A stretch of DNA of 64,000 nucleotides from Bacillota bacterium (GTDB taxonomy: Bacteria; Bacillota; Sulfobacillia; JAJZYS01; JAJYTV01), in assembly GCA_021793645.1 (NCBI GenBank), contig JAJYSJ010000001.1:294722-358721 (forward strand), written 5' to 3'. Positions within the stretch are counted from its first letter, which is position 1, and every line of letters starts with the position of its first letter. The notes under the pieces are model-generated. The model ran no database searches and was not told the DNA's origin. It saw nothing but the letters and a program-made list of their open reading frames with translations. Positions 42,671 through 52,312 of this stretch are shown here, piece by piece. The translations under genes and the position numbers were made by a program.

Positions 42671-44217
42671 CGGACTCGTCCACGCTTCGGTTGGCGCACG
42701 AGGTCTTGCGCGCGCCACATGCCCGGACGCAGCCGCTGGTTGCCCCTGCTCGGCTGCCAAAGGCCATAGTGCGTCAGGTCGTACGGCCTGAAGGGACCCA
42801 GCGGCGACAGGTACGGTACACCGGCCGATTTCAAGCTCGCGAGGTGCACCAGTAGCAAGAGGAATCCGGTGAACCAGCCGATCAGGCCGGCGAACGCGCT
42901 CAGGAGGACGATGACGTACTTCCAGATCCGCAGCGCGTAGGAGAAGGAGAATTTCAGCGTCAGGTATGAACCCATGATGCTGCCGGAGACGATGATCATC
43001 AGAAGGCTCGAAGCCAAATGCGCCTGGACCATCATCTGACCGATGATCAGCGTGCCGACGATGGCCAAGGTGTTGCCGATCGCACCGGAGGACTGCGTGG
43101 TCGCCTCTGCCAGGATATCGACGACAAGCAGCATGATCAGCGCCTCGGTGGCGACCGGATAGGGGACAGCGAACCGTGTCGTGCTAAGCGTCAGGGCGAG
43201 GGGGAGCGGCAGAACCCCCGGGTTTGCCGTCAGAATGGCCACGTAGAGGCCGGGTGCGGCCGTGCTGAGGAAGAGCCCGAGGAGGCGGAGTGTCCGGACG
43301 TAGACGGAGATGATCGGACCGGGCAGCGCGCTTTCCGCGTCCTTCTGGAACTCCATGAACGTGACCGGCACGAGAAGGCCGAACGGAGATCCCTCGACGA
43401 TCAGTCCAATACGTCCGCTCGCGAGGGCCGCCGCAAAGCGGTCCGGGCGTTCGGTCTCCTCGTACAGGGGGAACGGCGTCAGGCTCCTTCCGAAGATGAC
43501 CTCTGCGACGTCCGCTGCCGTGCGCACGAAGTCGATCTGGACGGTGGGAAGGCCGCGCTGGGTGCGCGCCACGAGTTCGCTGGAGGCGACTTGGTCGAGG
43601 TAGAGCAGCGCGACCCGTGTCCGCGAACGCGTTCCGACGATGTGCATCTGCACGCGCAGGGCGGGGTCCCGCAGTCGGTTGCGGACAAGGCCAATGTTGG
43701 TTTCGAGATCCTCTACCAGCGCTTCTTTCGGTCCGATGATCTCCCTCTCTGTCGTCGGCTCGTCGACCGAACGCTGCTGAAGTCCCTTCAGCGGGAGGCC
43801 GACAGGCATGCGCCCAGGAGGAAAGAGGATCACCCATCCGAGCAGCATCTGCCGGAGGATCGCCTCCATGGTCACGAGGCGCTTCGACCCTGGCAGGGCG
43901 TCGACCGCGACCGTCCTGGTGAGGAGTGGATCCAGCACTTCTTCCCAAAGGCGCTTCTTGTTCACGAGAGATCCAAGGTAGACTACGTCGGCCGTTCCAT
44001 CCGGCAGGCTCAAGGCGGCCGTCTCCAGGTCATCCCCAAGGAGTTGTGCCTTGATGTCTTCTGCCGTCGGTGGATGGGAGAACGGTAGAAGCCTGAGAAC
44101 ACCAGCGGCGGATCCAACAATCTCTTGGAGATGGTGCAGAACGGAAACGTCGTTGGAACCGCTCTCCTCGCCAGCCGCAGGTGCGTCCCTCCGCCGCCGT
44201 CGGCGCTGTGCCGGCAA
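42667..44217 (-). CDS. gerAA: Spore germination protein, GerAA family (second operon)
   Basis: 516 residues from TTG behind GGGAGGCGAAGGAC. N-terminal soluble domain (VYLGSLVNKKRLWEEVLDPL), the family's EREIIGPKEALVEDLETNIG block, ERPDRFAAALASGRIGLIVEG, and a C-terminal membrane domain (IGNTLAIVGTLIIGQMMVQA). This copy keeps the classical GPKEAF-like block, whereas the copy at 5-6.6 kb has VRGPQIGFLEDLKSN. First gene of A-B-C with a sigma-G-like promoter upstream. Confidence 0.92.
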   Translation of the reverse strand: MPAQRRRRRRDAPAAGEESGSNDVSVLHHLQEIVGSAAGVLRLLPFSHPPTAEDIKAQLLGDDLETAALSLPDGTADVVYLGSLVNKKRLWEEVLDPLLTRTVAVDALPGSKRLVTMEAILRQMLLGWVILFPPGRMPVGLPLKGLQQRSVDEPTTEREIIGPKEALVEDLETNIGLVRNRLRDPALRVQMHIVGTRSRTRVALLYLDQVASSELVARTQRGLPTVQIDFVRTAADVAEVIFGRSLTPFPLYEETERPDRFAAALASGRIGLIVEGSPFGLLVPVTFMEFQKDAESALPGPIISVYVRTLRLLGLFLSTAAPGLYVAILTANPGVLPLPLALTLSTTRFAVPYPVATEALIMLLVVDILAEATTQSSGAIGNTLAIVGTLIIGQMMVQAHLASSLLMIIVSGSIMGSYLTLKFSFSYALRIWKYVIVLLSAFAGLIGWFTGFLLLLVHLASLKSAGVPYLSPLGPFRPYDLTHYGLWQPSRGNQRLRPGMWRAQDLVRQPKRGRVR

Positions 44218-44239
44218 GTCCTTCGCCTCCCACGCGATC

Positions 44240-44270
44240 TAGTATGCGCGCGCTGCAGCACGACAATGCC
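44240..44270 (-). promoter_or_regulatory. Sigma-G-like promoter of the second ger operon
   Basis: On the minus strand, GGCATT (44270-44265) and CATACTA (44246-44240) are 18 bases apart. CATACTA is an exact match to the -10 element of forespore sigma factors; the -35 is a partial match. About 23 bases separate it from the gerAA start codon, with the ribosome site between. Confidence 0.55.
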
Positions 44271-44926
44271 GGATGGCTGCGCAGCATGAGAGCAACGACG
44301 ACCTCAGAGCGAACACCCGCGAACACACCAAACAGGCAGCGTGATGCTCTGTTCGAGGCTATCGGCCCAGGAGCGTCACGCCGGTGCATCTCTCGCTACG
44401 GCCGCATGAAGAGGCCGCCGCACCCGGAATGCGGCGATGGACGACCCCGTTCAAAGCATAAGTGGACTACGGCAGGTCAATCACCCCGGTCCACACACCG
44501 CGTCCGAGAACTTGCGATACGTGCGTATACTTGTGCCGCGCAAGCCGATCTCGGACGAGCCTCGTGCAGGAGCCCGGCCATGTCGAACCGGTCAGGATCG
44601 CGCGCAACCGTGCGTTGGCAACGGATGCTGTGTCTCTGGGCATATCCCCGAGCCTATAAGTCGCCGGCAACACCATTGCTACTCCTGCTTCGGCGTCATC
44701 TTGCAAGTGGCGTCTTGTCCGCGAGCTTGGCGAGGAAGACGAGAACGGACGTGACCGCAAACACCTTGAGATCCACTTGCGCCGCACCCCTTCTCGGTGG
44801 CCCTATGCGGCGCGGTCCTGCGTCCATCTCCTTCGGCCTCCGGGCTCATGGTACCAACGGACGCTGCAGGCGCCGCGCGTCCAGTCTACGCTGGAGCCCG
44901 AAGGGATCCCGAAGGACGGCGACGCC
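44271..44926. other. 656-bp region without a recognised gene
   Basis: Only low-quality overlapping frames are present. I saw no RNA family, repeat or decayed protein I could name. It may hold the promoter of the transporter gene. Confidence 0.4.
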
Positions 44927-46174
44927 ATGGCCACGGCTCGAGCGGTCGAGCGGCGCAACTTCACCGGACTCGCCTGGCACGGCACCTTCCTCGCGGCAGC
45001 TACGGCGCTAGGCCAGCCGACAACGATCCTGCCGGCCTATGTCGCTCTGCTCGGAGGTTCACCACTACTCGTAGGCACGATGCTCAGCGTGCTGCTCGCC
45101 GGCAGCGTTCTGCCGGAGCTGTTCTTCGCGCATATCGTGGAGGGCAGCCCACGCAAGCGACCCTACCTGCTTTGGGCGGTCTACAGTCGTGCGGTCGCCT
45201 GGCTCATGCTGGGCACCCTGACATGGCTCTTCGCCCGCAGCGCCCCTCTGCTGCTCCTACTCCTGCTCTTCGCCCTGCTAGCCGTTTTCGCCGTGGGCGG
45301 CAGCCTCTGCAGCGTCGCCTACACCGACATCTACGGCCGAAGCATCGCACCCGGCGTGCGTGGCCGCTTCTACGCAAGTCGCCAGTTCCTCGGCAGCATC
45401 GCCGCGCTCGCGGTCACCTATCTGGCCGGGATACTGCTGAGCCGCAACCACGGCGGCTCCCCCGCGACCTACGCCCTGCTCTTTCTCGGCACGGGGCTCC
45501 TCATGCTGCTGGCGGGTACGGGCTTCCTGCTAGTGCGCGAGACCCCGGTCGAGGCGACGGCCAAACCGTCGCTCTCCGCCTACCTGCGGCAGGTCCCGGT
45601 GCTCTGGTCGCGGGACCCCGGCCTGCGCGCCCTCGTCTGGATCGAGAATGTAGCCTCGCTGCACCTCATGCTGCTGCCGTTCTACATGCTGCTGGCCGCA
45701 GCGTGGCTACACTCCCCCGCCAGCGCCGTCGCCTTCTACACCATGGCGCAGATCGTCGGCGGCGCCCTCTCGAACGTTGTCTGGGGCTGGCTGAACGATC
45801 GCTTCGGCAGCGGCGCCGTGCTGCGCACCTGCCTTCTGCTAGGCGCCGGCATGCCGCTCCTGGCCCTGGTCCTGGCCGCGTTCTGGCCCTCGGGCTACTT
45901 CCTCATCTTCGTCGTACTCGGCGCCGCCATCGCGAGTCGCAACCTCGCCTACAACAACGTTCTCGTCGACATCGCGCCCGTGCCTTTGCGTGCCACCTAC
46001 ACGGGCCTTGTCGGCACCTTGACGGCGCCTACTCTGCTCCTGCCGATGCTGGGCGGCAGCCTGATCGGGCTCTTCGGCTTCCGCGACGTCTTCCTTCTGG
46101 TGGCCCTGGCGCTTGGTCTGGCTGCCTTCACCGTCGGGCGCAGCCCCTATCTCAGCGTAGCGCCCAAGGTCTGA
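44927..46174 (+). CDS. Major facilitator superfamily transporter
   Basis: 415 residues from ATG behind GAAGGAC; about twelve membrane helices in two halves, with the cytoplasmic loop DIYGRSIAPGVRGRFYASRQ after helix 4-5 and WGWLNDRFGSGAVLRTC in the second half (MFS motif A-like). Resembles MFS proteins of unknown substrate, drug-exporter-like. An open frame extends upstream to 44777 but has no ribosome site and non-protein-like composition. Confidence 0.82.
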   Translation: MATARAVERRNFTGLAWHGTFLAAATALGQPTTILPAYVALLGGSPLLVGTMLSVLLAGSVLPELFFAHIVEGSPRKRPYLLWAVYSRAVAWLMLGTLTWLFARSAPLLLLLLLFALLAVFAVGGSLCSVAYTDIYGRSIAPGVRGRFYASRQFLGSIAALAVTYLAGILLSRNHGGSPATYALLFLGTGLLMLLAGTGFLLVRETPVEATAKPSLSAYLRQVPVLWSRDPGLRALVWIENVASLHLMLLPFYMLLAAAWLHSPASAVAFYTMAQIVGGALSNVVWGWLNDRFGSGAVLRTCLLLGAGMPLLALVLAAFWPSGYFLIFVVLGAAIASRNLAYNNVLVDIAPVPLRATYTGLVGTLTAPTLLLPMLGGSLIGLFGFRDVFLLVALALGLAAFTVGRSPYLSVAPKV

Positions 46175-46197
46175 GGCGGAGCCCCCTTTGACAAGGA

Positions 46198-46359
46198 GTG
46201 AACGAGTACCACCTGCGTGTCTCCCCCTCTAACGAATACGCAGTCCGCTTCTATTCAAGATGCGGCTTTCAACGCATCGCCGTCGAGCAGCTTGAACATC
46301 CCGTCTGGCGCATAGCGAAGAAGATCGATACCACTAACGCGGCGCCCAAAACGTCCTGA
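46198..46359 (+). pseudogene. GNAT acetyltransferase, C-terminal remnant
   Basis: From GTG behind AAGGA the frame reads VNEYHLRVSPSNEYAVRFYS and RCGFQRIAVEQLEHPVWRI, the terminal beta-alpha-beta of GNAT acetyltransferases (N-x-x-A...FY...GF). Only 53 codons; the acetyl-CoA loop is missing. Confidence 0.55.
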
Positions 46360-46400
46360 CTTGGCAGAAGTCGTGTTTTGCTCTTCTCTCAAGTCGTCAC

Positions 46401-47981
46401 CTACTGCGAAAGATCGCCTTGGTCGATTAGTTCCAGCGCCAAGCTGAGGGAGGCATGCGGATCAAAGCCGTACGTGCAGAGGTGCTGATAGGTAAGCTCA
46501 TAGCGTGGCCTCAGAAGGGCTCCCGACTCTGGGTCTTCAGGATAGAGCAGACTCTTCTTGAACGAGATTGTTCCGGCAAGCCTCGAATGCGTAAGTTGAA
46601 ACCTTAGGGTATCGATGAAGCAGTTCCCGGCTTGGCTCGACGGTACTCCAACGTGCACAGCTCCATGGCGGATCAGCATCGCGGCTACATCGAAGCCAGC
46701 ACTGTAGGTCCAGGCGGACGTGACGACCACCACCTGAGGGGTCCATGCGCCGGACCACTGTTGCTCAGCTACGGCAGATGCGAACGTCGGCACGAACTTC
46801 AGTGACTCCATGAAGTCCTCTAGCGCTGAATCTCGCAGCTGACTCGTCCAGGACTCGCTTCGACGCTGGTACCATTCGGACTCCTCTCGAAAGTCGTATC
46901 CTCCGTTGCCAAGGCCCGCTCCGTCTGGCAGGTCCCCATAGTTCTCAAGGTACAAAGGGGAGTAGCGCCGAATCTGATAGCCTTCCTGGTCGCGAATGAG
47001 CGCTTCGAGCCCAAAGAGGAAATAGCCCAGGATGGCGGCGAACGCCGAATTCCCACCGGGCGCAGAACGGAGATCGACCAGGAGCCATTTCGTATGGGCG
47101 CTCCTCATCTCCGTGAACAGTGTCTGTAACAGCTCCGTGGCTGAGGGGACCTGCGCCACCATGCGATCCAGGTCCTCAGACGTTGGCGCCCGCCCTCCAG
47201 GGAACTCTTCTTCATACCGGCGTTCCAGCGGGTGCGTATAGCCCGTTTCCCTCCACACCTCGAACGCTTCTCGATAGTGCATGAGCTCGCCAACGCGAAG
47301 GATGGCAGTCCGCTTGTGCTCATCCAGGAAGCCCCATGAGATCTGTGCCGGCCCGAGCGGTGGACACTGACTGTTCGAAGGGACAAAAATCGGGTCACCG
47401 GGAGCACCTACTGACCACGGCACGACCAGCAAGGCCTCGGTGCCATCCGGCCTCTGCAGAAGCAGCGTGCTATTCTCTGGGGCTCTGTCCAAACCGAGCA
47501 GCTCCAACGACAAAGAAGGATGTGCTAGGGCCTTGGAGAGCCGTCTCAAGAGGTCGACATCGTTGTCGTACCCCTCAAGTTCCGCCATTCTCGCCGCAAG
47601 TTCGCGGAACGGCACCTCCGAGACTCCAAGCAGTCTGGCGCCGACAAGTGCAACATGCTCTGGTCGGTAGACCTGACTCAAGTAGAGGCAATCACCGACT
47701 ACGTCCCAATCCAGCCACATTCGCGGATTGGAGTTCTCATGGACTTCGTCTGCGAGGCGAATGGTGGTGTGCCCATCGTGGAGAGAAGCCACCAAAGGTC
47801 GGAGAAGCCGTAAGAACGCCTCCCGGGATGCTTCCTGTGGCAAGGAGCACTCCAGTTCTGCCACTCTGCGGTGAAAGGCGATGGGACCCCCTACGTGATA
47901 AGGATCTGGATGTGAGGTAGCCAAGACATTCGCAAGTTCCATGAGGTCCTCTCGCATCTCCTGCAGACCAAGGGAGCTCAT
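46401..47981 (-). CDS. S41-family (C-terminal processing) protease-like protein
   Basis: 526 residues from ATG behind GGGAGGAAA. An N-terminal helical domain (MREDLMELANVLATSHPDPY), LVASLHDGHTTIRL, and the S41 core with LLVDLRSAPGGNSAFA and VVVVTSAWTYSAGFDVAAML, followed by GVPSSQAGNC. The predicted nucleophile is the Ser in TYSAGFD. No signal peptide, so a cytoplasmic enzyme is indicated. Substrate unknown. Confidence 0.75.
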   Translation of the reverse strand: MSSLGLQEMREDLMELANVLATSHPDPYHVGGPIAFHRRVAELECSLPQEASREAFLRLLRPLVASLHDGHTTIRLADEVHENSNPRMWLDWDVVGDCLYLSQVYRPEHVALVGARLLGVSEVPFRELAARMAELEGYDNDVDLLRRLSKALAHPSLSLELLGLDRAPENSTLLLQRPDGTEALLVVPWSVGAPGDPIFVPSNSQCPPLGPAQISWGFLDEHKRTAILRVGELMHYREAFEVWRETGYTHPLERRYEEEFPGGRAPTSEDLDRMVAQVPSATELLQTLFTEMRSAHTKWLLVDLRSAPGGNSAFAAILGYFLFGLEALIRDQEGYQIRRYSPLYLENYGDLPDGAGLGNGGYDFREESEWYQRRSESWTSQLRDSALEDFMESLKFVPTFASAVAEQQWSGAWTPQVVVVTSAWTYSAGFDVAAMLIRHGAVHVGVPSSQAGNCFIDTLRFQLTHSRLAGTISFKKSLLYPEDPESGALLRPRYELTYQHLCTYGFDPHASLSLALELIDQGDLSQ

Positions 47982-48156
47982 ACGTTTCCTCCCATCGCCA
48001 GAATGAACGTTCAGCGCATTCCCGCAACCAACTGAAAATTGTCTAGCCCGTCCACCCCGTGGCAGGTCCTCCAGAACAGCACGCTCGTTCGAGGGCCTTC
48101 CCATCAGAGCCTAAGTAGACGCCAGCCGGTCGCTGCTGAGAACGTTGTGCATCTCC

Positions 48157-48762
48157 CTATCCACCGCGGTGGAATGCATCGGATATTCTCCACGCGGGAC
48201 ACGCCTCTCTGTAGAGCGGGACGCGCCGCCGCCAATCGTCCTCGGCCAGACGTGCGAGGGGCAGGACACGGATTTGCCCATGCACAAGATCATATCCCCA
48301 CCGCACACCCAGTACCGGTATGACGTTCCTCGACCGGGCAACGTCTGGGACAATGAGCAGGTAGCTTTCAGCCTCCCACCGCTCGTCGTAGCGCGGTGGA
48401 TTCGGCCCTGGCGCATCGAACAGGCTTGGCTGGTAGCTGAAGGCCGCCGGTGCTCTCGCGTCGTCGCCGATCGGAGCTAGGTCGATCGCAGTCCACGGTT
48501 CTCCCCCATCATGGGGAGTCACCACAACGACCTGCGTCCACCCCATCACCGCGCGGTATCCCGCCCCTGCGTACTCCGTTGTCGCCAAAAACACGGGGAA
48601 TCCCACCACAGTCGAAAGGTCAAACGGCAACCCCAACAGGTCGAACCCATACAACATCGGATCATGATTTGTTCCGTAGTAGACGATCGCTTCGCCACCG
48701 TACCCCCGCAGCTGGAACGGGATCCTGAGGGCAGGCCCCTCGAATCCTGGAAGACTGTTCAT
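48157..48762 (-). CDS. Hypothetical protein
   Basis: 201 residues from ATG 48762 (an open frame continues to 48879 without a better start). Beta-rich sequence with PFQLRGYGGEAIVYYGTNHD, VTPHDGGEPWTAIDLAPIGD and a conserved-looking C-terminal WGYDLVHGQIRVLPL. No family recognised. Upstream of the protease-like gene on the same strand, separated by about 175 bp. Confidence 0.5.
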   Translation of the reverse strand: MNSLPGFEGPALRIPFQLRGYGGEAIVYYGTNHDPMLYGFDLLGLPFDLSTVVGFPVFLATTEYAGAGYRAVMGWTQVVVVTPHDGGEPWTAIDLAPIGDDARAPAAFSYQPSLFDAPGPNPPRYDERWEAESYLLIVPDVARSRNVIPVLGVRWGYDLVHGQIRVLPLARLAEDDWRRRVPLYREACPAWRISDAFHRGG

Positions 48763-48840
48763 GGTTATATGGTCGTGGAAGAGCACGCTGGTTGCAACTG
48801 GTCCAGCGACCGGGCGGCCTCGCACTGATTTTGAAGGGGG

Positions 48841-49515
48841 ATGTCTGCACTGGCGCAATTCTCCTGGTCCACAATCCAATCGGCGGAAGTTCTCGAAGAA
48901 AGCAGATCTGTAAGGTTTCGGCCGGAATGGCGGGGTATCCTTTTCGGCTACCTCGGCCTGAAGTCAGGTATGGACGTGCTCGAAGTGTGCTGCGGCCCGG
49001 GCACATAGGCTCCCCTTCTTGCTGAAGGGGTTACCCCAGGACGCGTCAACGGACTGGACCTTGACGAGGACTTCATCGCACGTGCACTGGCCAAGACCAA
49101 GGCCGCCGGCACGCCTGGAGTGAGCTATGTCGTTGGGGACACGTACGCTCTACCCTTCGGCGATGAGACGTTCGACGCAGTCACGAGCTACACGGGAATC
49201 GGCGTCCTGTCCGATCCCGCCCGGGCGGTGGCCGAGATGGTGCGCGTGTGCCGACCTGGCGGTGTCGTAAGCATTGCCGAGGCGGTGGCGGGTCCATCTC
49301 GCATCACGTTCACCGGCATAGACGGGGTCCAGAGCCCCGAGCCGTATTCTGGCGCGCTCCGTTTGCGGGAACTGGCCGAACGACTGCGCGCCACCCAAGG
49401 CAACCGGTGCCGGGTGTCGGAAGTACGTGTCGCGGCTGCCGGATGGAACCAGCGGCACAGCGCCATCATCGGAGCAACGTACACACGGCCGCCTCGCTTC
49501 GGGGTGGTTAGGAAC
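48841..49515 (+). pseudogene. Class I SAM-dependent methyltransferase with amber codon in motif I
   Basis: ATG behind GAAGGGGG. The frame reads MSALAQFSWSTIQ, then LGLKSGMDVLEVCCGPGT, a TAG (49006-49008), and goes on in the same frame with APLLAEGVTPGRVNGLDLDE, DTYALPFGDETFDAVTS and RVCRPGGVVSIAEA, a complete methyltransferase core. Only this one codon interrupts it. The C-terminus runs into the convergent ChrB-like gene near 49.5 kb. Either a recent nonsense mutation, a sequencing error, or suppressed; I treat it as a pseudogene. Confidence 0.7.
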
Positions 49516-49945
49516 CAGCGTGTTGTGCTTTGCACCAAAGGTACAGCGCATCGTACAGTGGTGTTTCAAGCCGGATTTTTCCTTGATCGTCTTCTCCGTG
49601 TGCGAGGGCAAAGCCGTGGGCGATTGCCTTCAGACCAGCCGCCTGTGGCACGATGTCGATGTCTGCGGCAATGTCAGCTCCGTGGACGATCTTGGCCAAC
49701 AGCTGCAGGCCGGGGTCGTCGAGACCATACTTGAGCATGATCGACTCAAAACTGCACCGTCCTTGGACGTGACCGAGTTCGACGCCACTCACGTCGAAGG
49801 GAGTCGCACCCTCGCGCTCGGCGACCGCCATCACCTCTTCGGCACCGACGAAAAGGAACTCAGCATCCGTATCAACAAAGCGGCGGATCAGCCAGGGGCA
49901 AGCAATACGATCGACGTTTGCGTTCTTGCGAGTAACCCATTTCAT
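49508..49945 (-). CDS. ChrB-like (chromate-resistance regulator C-terminal) domain protein
   Basis: 145 residues from ATG behind GGAGAT. KWVTRKNANVDRIACPWLIR, FDVSGVELGHVQGRCSFESI and LAKIVHGADIAADIDIVPQA are characteristic of the ChrB C-terminal domain. The N-terminal part of full ChrB and a chrA transporter are absent, so a chromate role is not certain. The frame is open further upstream, but that part belongs to the DUF2726 remnant. Confidence 0.75.
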   Translation of the reverse strand: MKWVTRKNANVDRIACPWLIRRFVDTDAEFLFVGAEEVMAVAEREGATPFDVSGVELGHVQGRCSFESIMLKYGLDDPGLQLLAKIVHGADIAADIDIVPQAAGLKAIAHGFALAHGEDDQGKIRLETPLYDALYLWCKAQHAGS

Positions 49946-49969
49946 CTGGATCTCCTCCAAACTCGTTAG

Positions 49970-50528
49970 CTGGCGACGCCCCTTATCGATCTCTCGGAGC
50001 CCGCGCTCCGTCCCAAGGGCAGAGAAGTAATTCCGCTGGACCTCAATGATGACCTCTTCCATGCCCTTCTCGGATTCCTGCGCCGCAGTCTTCTCCGCCT
50101 GTTCGCGTCGCCACTGGACGAGCCTGGCCTGCCAGACAGCGCCCACGGAAGCCGCAAGAGCGGCACGTTGGCCGCGGCAAGGATCTGGTTCTTCAACGCG
50201 TCAGTCGCGGCTGCACGCTCGGTTCGGTGTGATCCCCCGTCCACCTCGACCGCCAGGATCGGTCGGAAGTTCGTGTCGGTGAGCAGGACGTCAAGGTGCC
50301 TGGACTTGATATATCCGCGATCTGAGTCCCTGGAGGAGTTGTCCGCGGCGTCCGCCGAGACGACGTCCTCAAGGCGAACCTTGGCAAGACCTTTGCCTGG
50401 CCGAGATCTCCCCGGTTGAGGAAATCCCACGCCGACCGTTCGCTCTGATTCACGACCAGAGGCTTAGGGCGAACGCTTGCGCCACGGAGCTTGTCCTCGA
50501 CCTGCCGCCGCCGCTTTCTGCTGCCCAA
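49970..50528 (-). pseudogene. DUF2726-family nuclease-like protein, frameshifted
   Basis: PLVVNQSERSAWDFLNRG in one frame is followed by AKVRLEDVVSADAADNS and DVLLTDTNFRPILAVEVDGG in another (DUF2726 restriction-endonuclease-like core). ATDALKNQILAAANVPLLRL comes next, then yet another frame with VWQARLVQWRREQAEK. At least two frameshifts (near 50.39 and 50.13 kb). Confidence 0.6.
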
Positions 50529-50616
50529 TCAGCAGCTAGTGCAGCCACTGCACCAAAGATGAGACCAGAACCATCCAGGGGCCGGCACTGCAGGGCCCCT
50601 GGATGGACTACACCTG

Positions 50617-51831
50617 CTAGGCGCAGTCTTCCAGACTGCCGCGGAGCACGGTCGGCCCCGTCGCCGACGTGGACGAGTTCGCCAGACGTATCTGCACGCG
50701 GAAATTGGCCGTGATCGTGGCGCTGATGACATTGACCATCTGTCCCGCCCATGCGCCGTCCGGCGTCTCGTTCAGGTCGAGCACGAACGCGATCCCACCG
50801 GGCTCAAAGAGCACCGCCTGGTAGTGGTCGAAGTTGCCGAAGGTTGTCGGATCCGGTAGCAGGGTCGCAACTACCGCCCAGACTCCCGGCCGGAGCAGTT
50901 GGGGTCTCGCTCCCACGTAATGCAGCGAGGAACCGCGCACGTAGGGCTGGATCGGGAGAACCACATCCGTCGGGAAGAGCACGATGCAGCACGGAAGAAT
51001 CGACGGCGGCGCCGGCGGCCACGCGATCCCCAGCGGCGAAGGCGCCGCGACCGCGTTCTGCAGACCAAGTTGGTAGCAGGTCTGCTGGCCAACGACCCCG
51101 TCGGCGGTGATGCCGGATGCCGTCTGGAAGGCCTTCACCGCCGCGATCGTCGCCGGGTCGTAGTAGCCGGTGATGCGCCCGGAGTAGTAGCCGAGGTTCG
51201 TCAGCAGCACCTGCAGGAAGACGACGTCGAAGCCGTTGCGTCCCATGAGGATGCCGCGGCCGCCGAGAAACGTGTAGAGCCAGAAGGCGTCGAACGTGCC
51301 GGAGCCTACATTGGAATCCGGCGTGAGGCCCGTCTGGCCGTTCGCCTGTGCGTCCTGCTTGAATGCGAGAACGGCCGTCGCAGTCGCAGCGTCGAAGATC
51401 CCGTTCGCCGGATGGCCAATGAGCGAGGCGTAGCGGAAACAGTTCAGGCGGTTCTGCAGGACCGTGACATCGCCACCCGTCATCCCCAGCGAAAGGGTGC
51501 GGCTGCCGAAGGCGGGCCCTCCGTAGGTGACGTGGGCGCCGACGCCCTGGCCGAAGACGAAGAACGTGTTCGGCCCGACCACGCCGTCCGGAGAGAGGCC
51601 GAAGTAGGACTGGATGTTGATCGCCGCCTGCCGCGAGTTAGGCCCGAAGATGCCGTCCAGCGTGATCGGGGAGCCGATCGGGCCGAGTGGTGGGTTCATC
51701 GTCTGGAGCATCAGGTTGTAGACAGCCTGAAAGACCGCCACATCGGTGCCGCGCTGCTGCGGGGTCTGCAGCGAAAGGGTGCGGCTGCCGAATGGGACGT
51801 ACGGCGGGAACGTCGTCTCGAACAGGGCCAA
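50617..51831 (-). CDS. Protein with three peptidoglycan-binding domains
   Basis: 404 residues from TTG behind AAGAGGGGGA. Three PG_binding_1-type units follow each other, each beginning FGSRTLS or equivalent and containing DGIFGPNSRQAAINIQ, NGIFDAATATAVLAFK or ITGYYDPATIAAVKAFQ. A C-terminal beta domain of about 140 residues (ILPCCIVLFPTDVVLPIQPY and onward) is unrecognised. No signal peptide is seen, as in many spore-associated cell-wall proteins, so a cortex or coat location is possible (inference). Confidence 0.82.
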   Translation of the reverse strand: MALFETTFPPYVPFGSRTLSLQTPQQRGTDVAVFQAVYNLMLQTMNPPLGPIGSPITLDGIFGPNSRQAAINIQSYFGLSPDGVVGPNTFFVFGQGVGAHVTYGGPAFGSRTLSLGMTGGDVTVLQNRLNCFRYASLIGHPANGIFDAATATAVLAFKQDAQANGQTGLTPDSNVGSGTFDAFWLYTFLGGRGILMGRNGFDVVFLQVLLTNLGYYSGRITGYYDPATIAAVKAFQTASGITADGVVGQQTCYQLGLQNAVAAPSPLGIAWPPAPPSILPCCIVLFPTDVVLPIQPYVRGSSLHYVGARPQLLRPGVWAVVATLLPDPTTFGNFDHYQAVLFEPGGIAFVLDLNETPDGAWAGQMVNVISATITANFRVQIRLANSSTSATGPTVLRGSLEDCA

Positions 51832-51915
51832 CGTCGGTTCCCCCTCTTGATATGCTCTCTCAGCGGACCCTTGCCGGAGTAGATTATGTCGCGAAGAGGG
51901 AACCTGACACCCCAT

Positions 51916-52312
51916 AGCGGCTTCTCAGCCCTTCTAAGCCGCAGACAACCCCTGATGGCGCCGCCTGAGCCGCGATGGCTCGATATCTTGGACCCCAGCT
52001 CCATGCATCGCGCAGTGCCGTCTATGGTCTGCACAAACTCCGAAGCAGGGCCGATCAGACATGCGGGTCGATCCAGGGTGGAGCGTCAGCCCTTCCCCGC
52101 TGAGGGCGACGGGAACCTCGGGATGCTCACTTTCATCTCACGTCCGGACGCAGCCTCAATGGCCAATAGAAATCTGCAGCATTCACAAATTACGCGTTCA
52201 CAGAGCAAAGAAATGCTGCAGCAGCCATGCGGCTCCCATATAGTAGATGCCAACATACTGATTACCCTACCACCCCGGCATCGGCGGTCGTCGGGTTTGC
52301 AGGGAGTGTGCG
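51916..52312. other. Intergenic region with a spaced inverted repeat
   Basis: No gene seen. CTGCAGCATT (52174-52183) and its complement AATGCTGCAG (52212-52221) lie 28 bases apart in an A+T-richer stretch, about 90 bp before the ABC ATPase gene. It could be an operator or an RNA hairpin. Confidence 0.4.

Noticed and set aside
40437..42767. 776-codon minus-strand frame suggesting a giant GerC protein
   Set aside because: Only the last 376 codons are GerC; the rest overlaps gerB in a different frame and has Arg/Gly/Pro-rich, non-protein-like composition.
49006..49008. TAG in the methyltransferase gene as pyrrolysine
   Set aside because: No methylamine methyltransferase context and no pyl genes in the window; a nonsense mutation is simpler.
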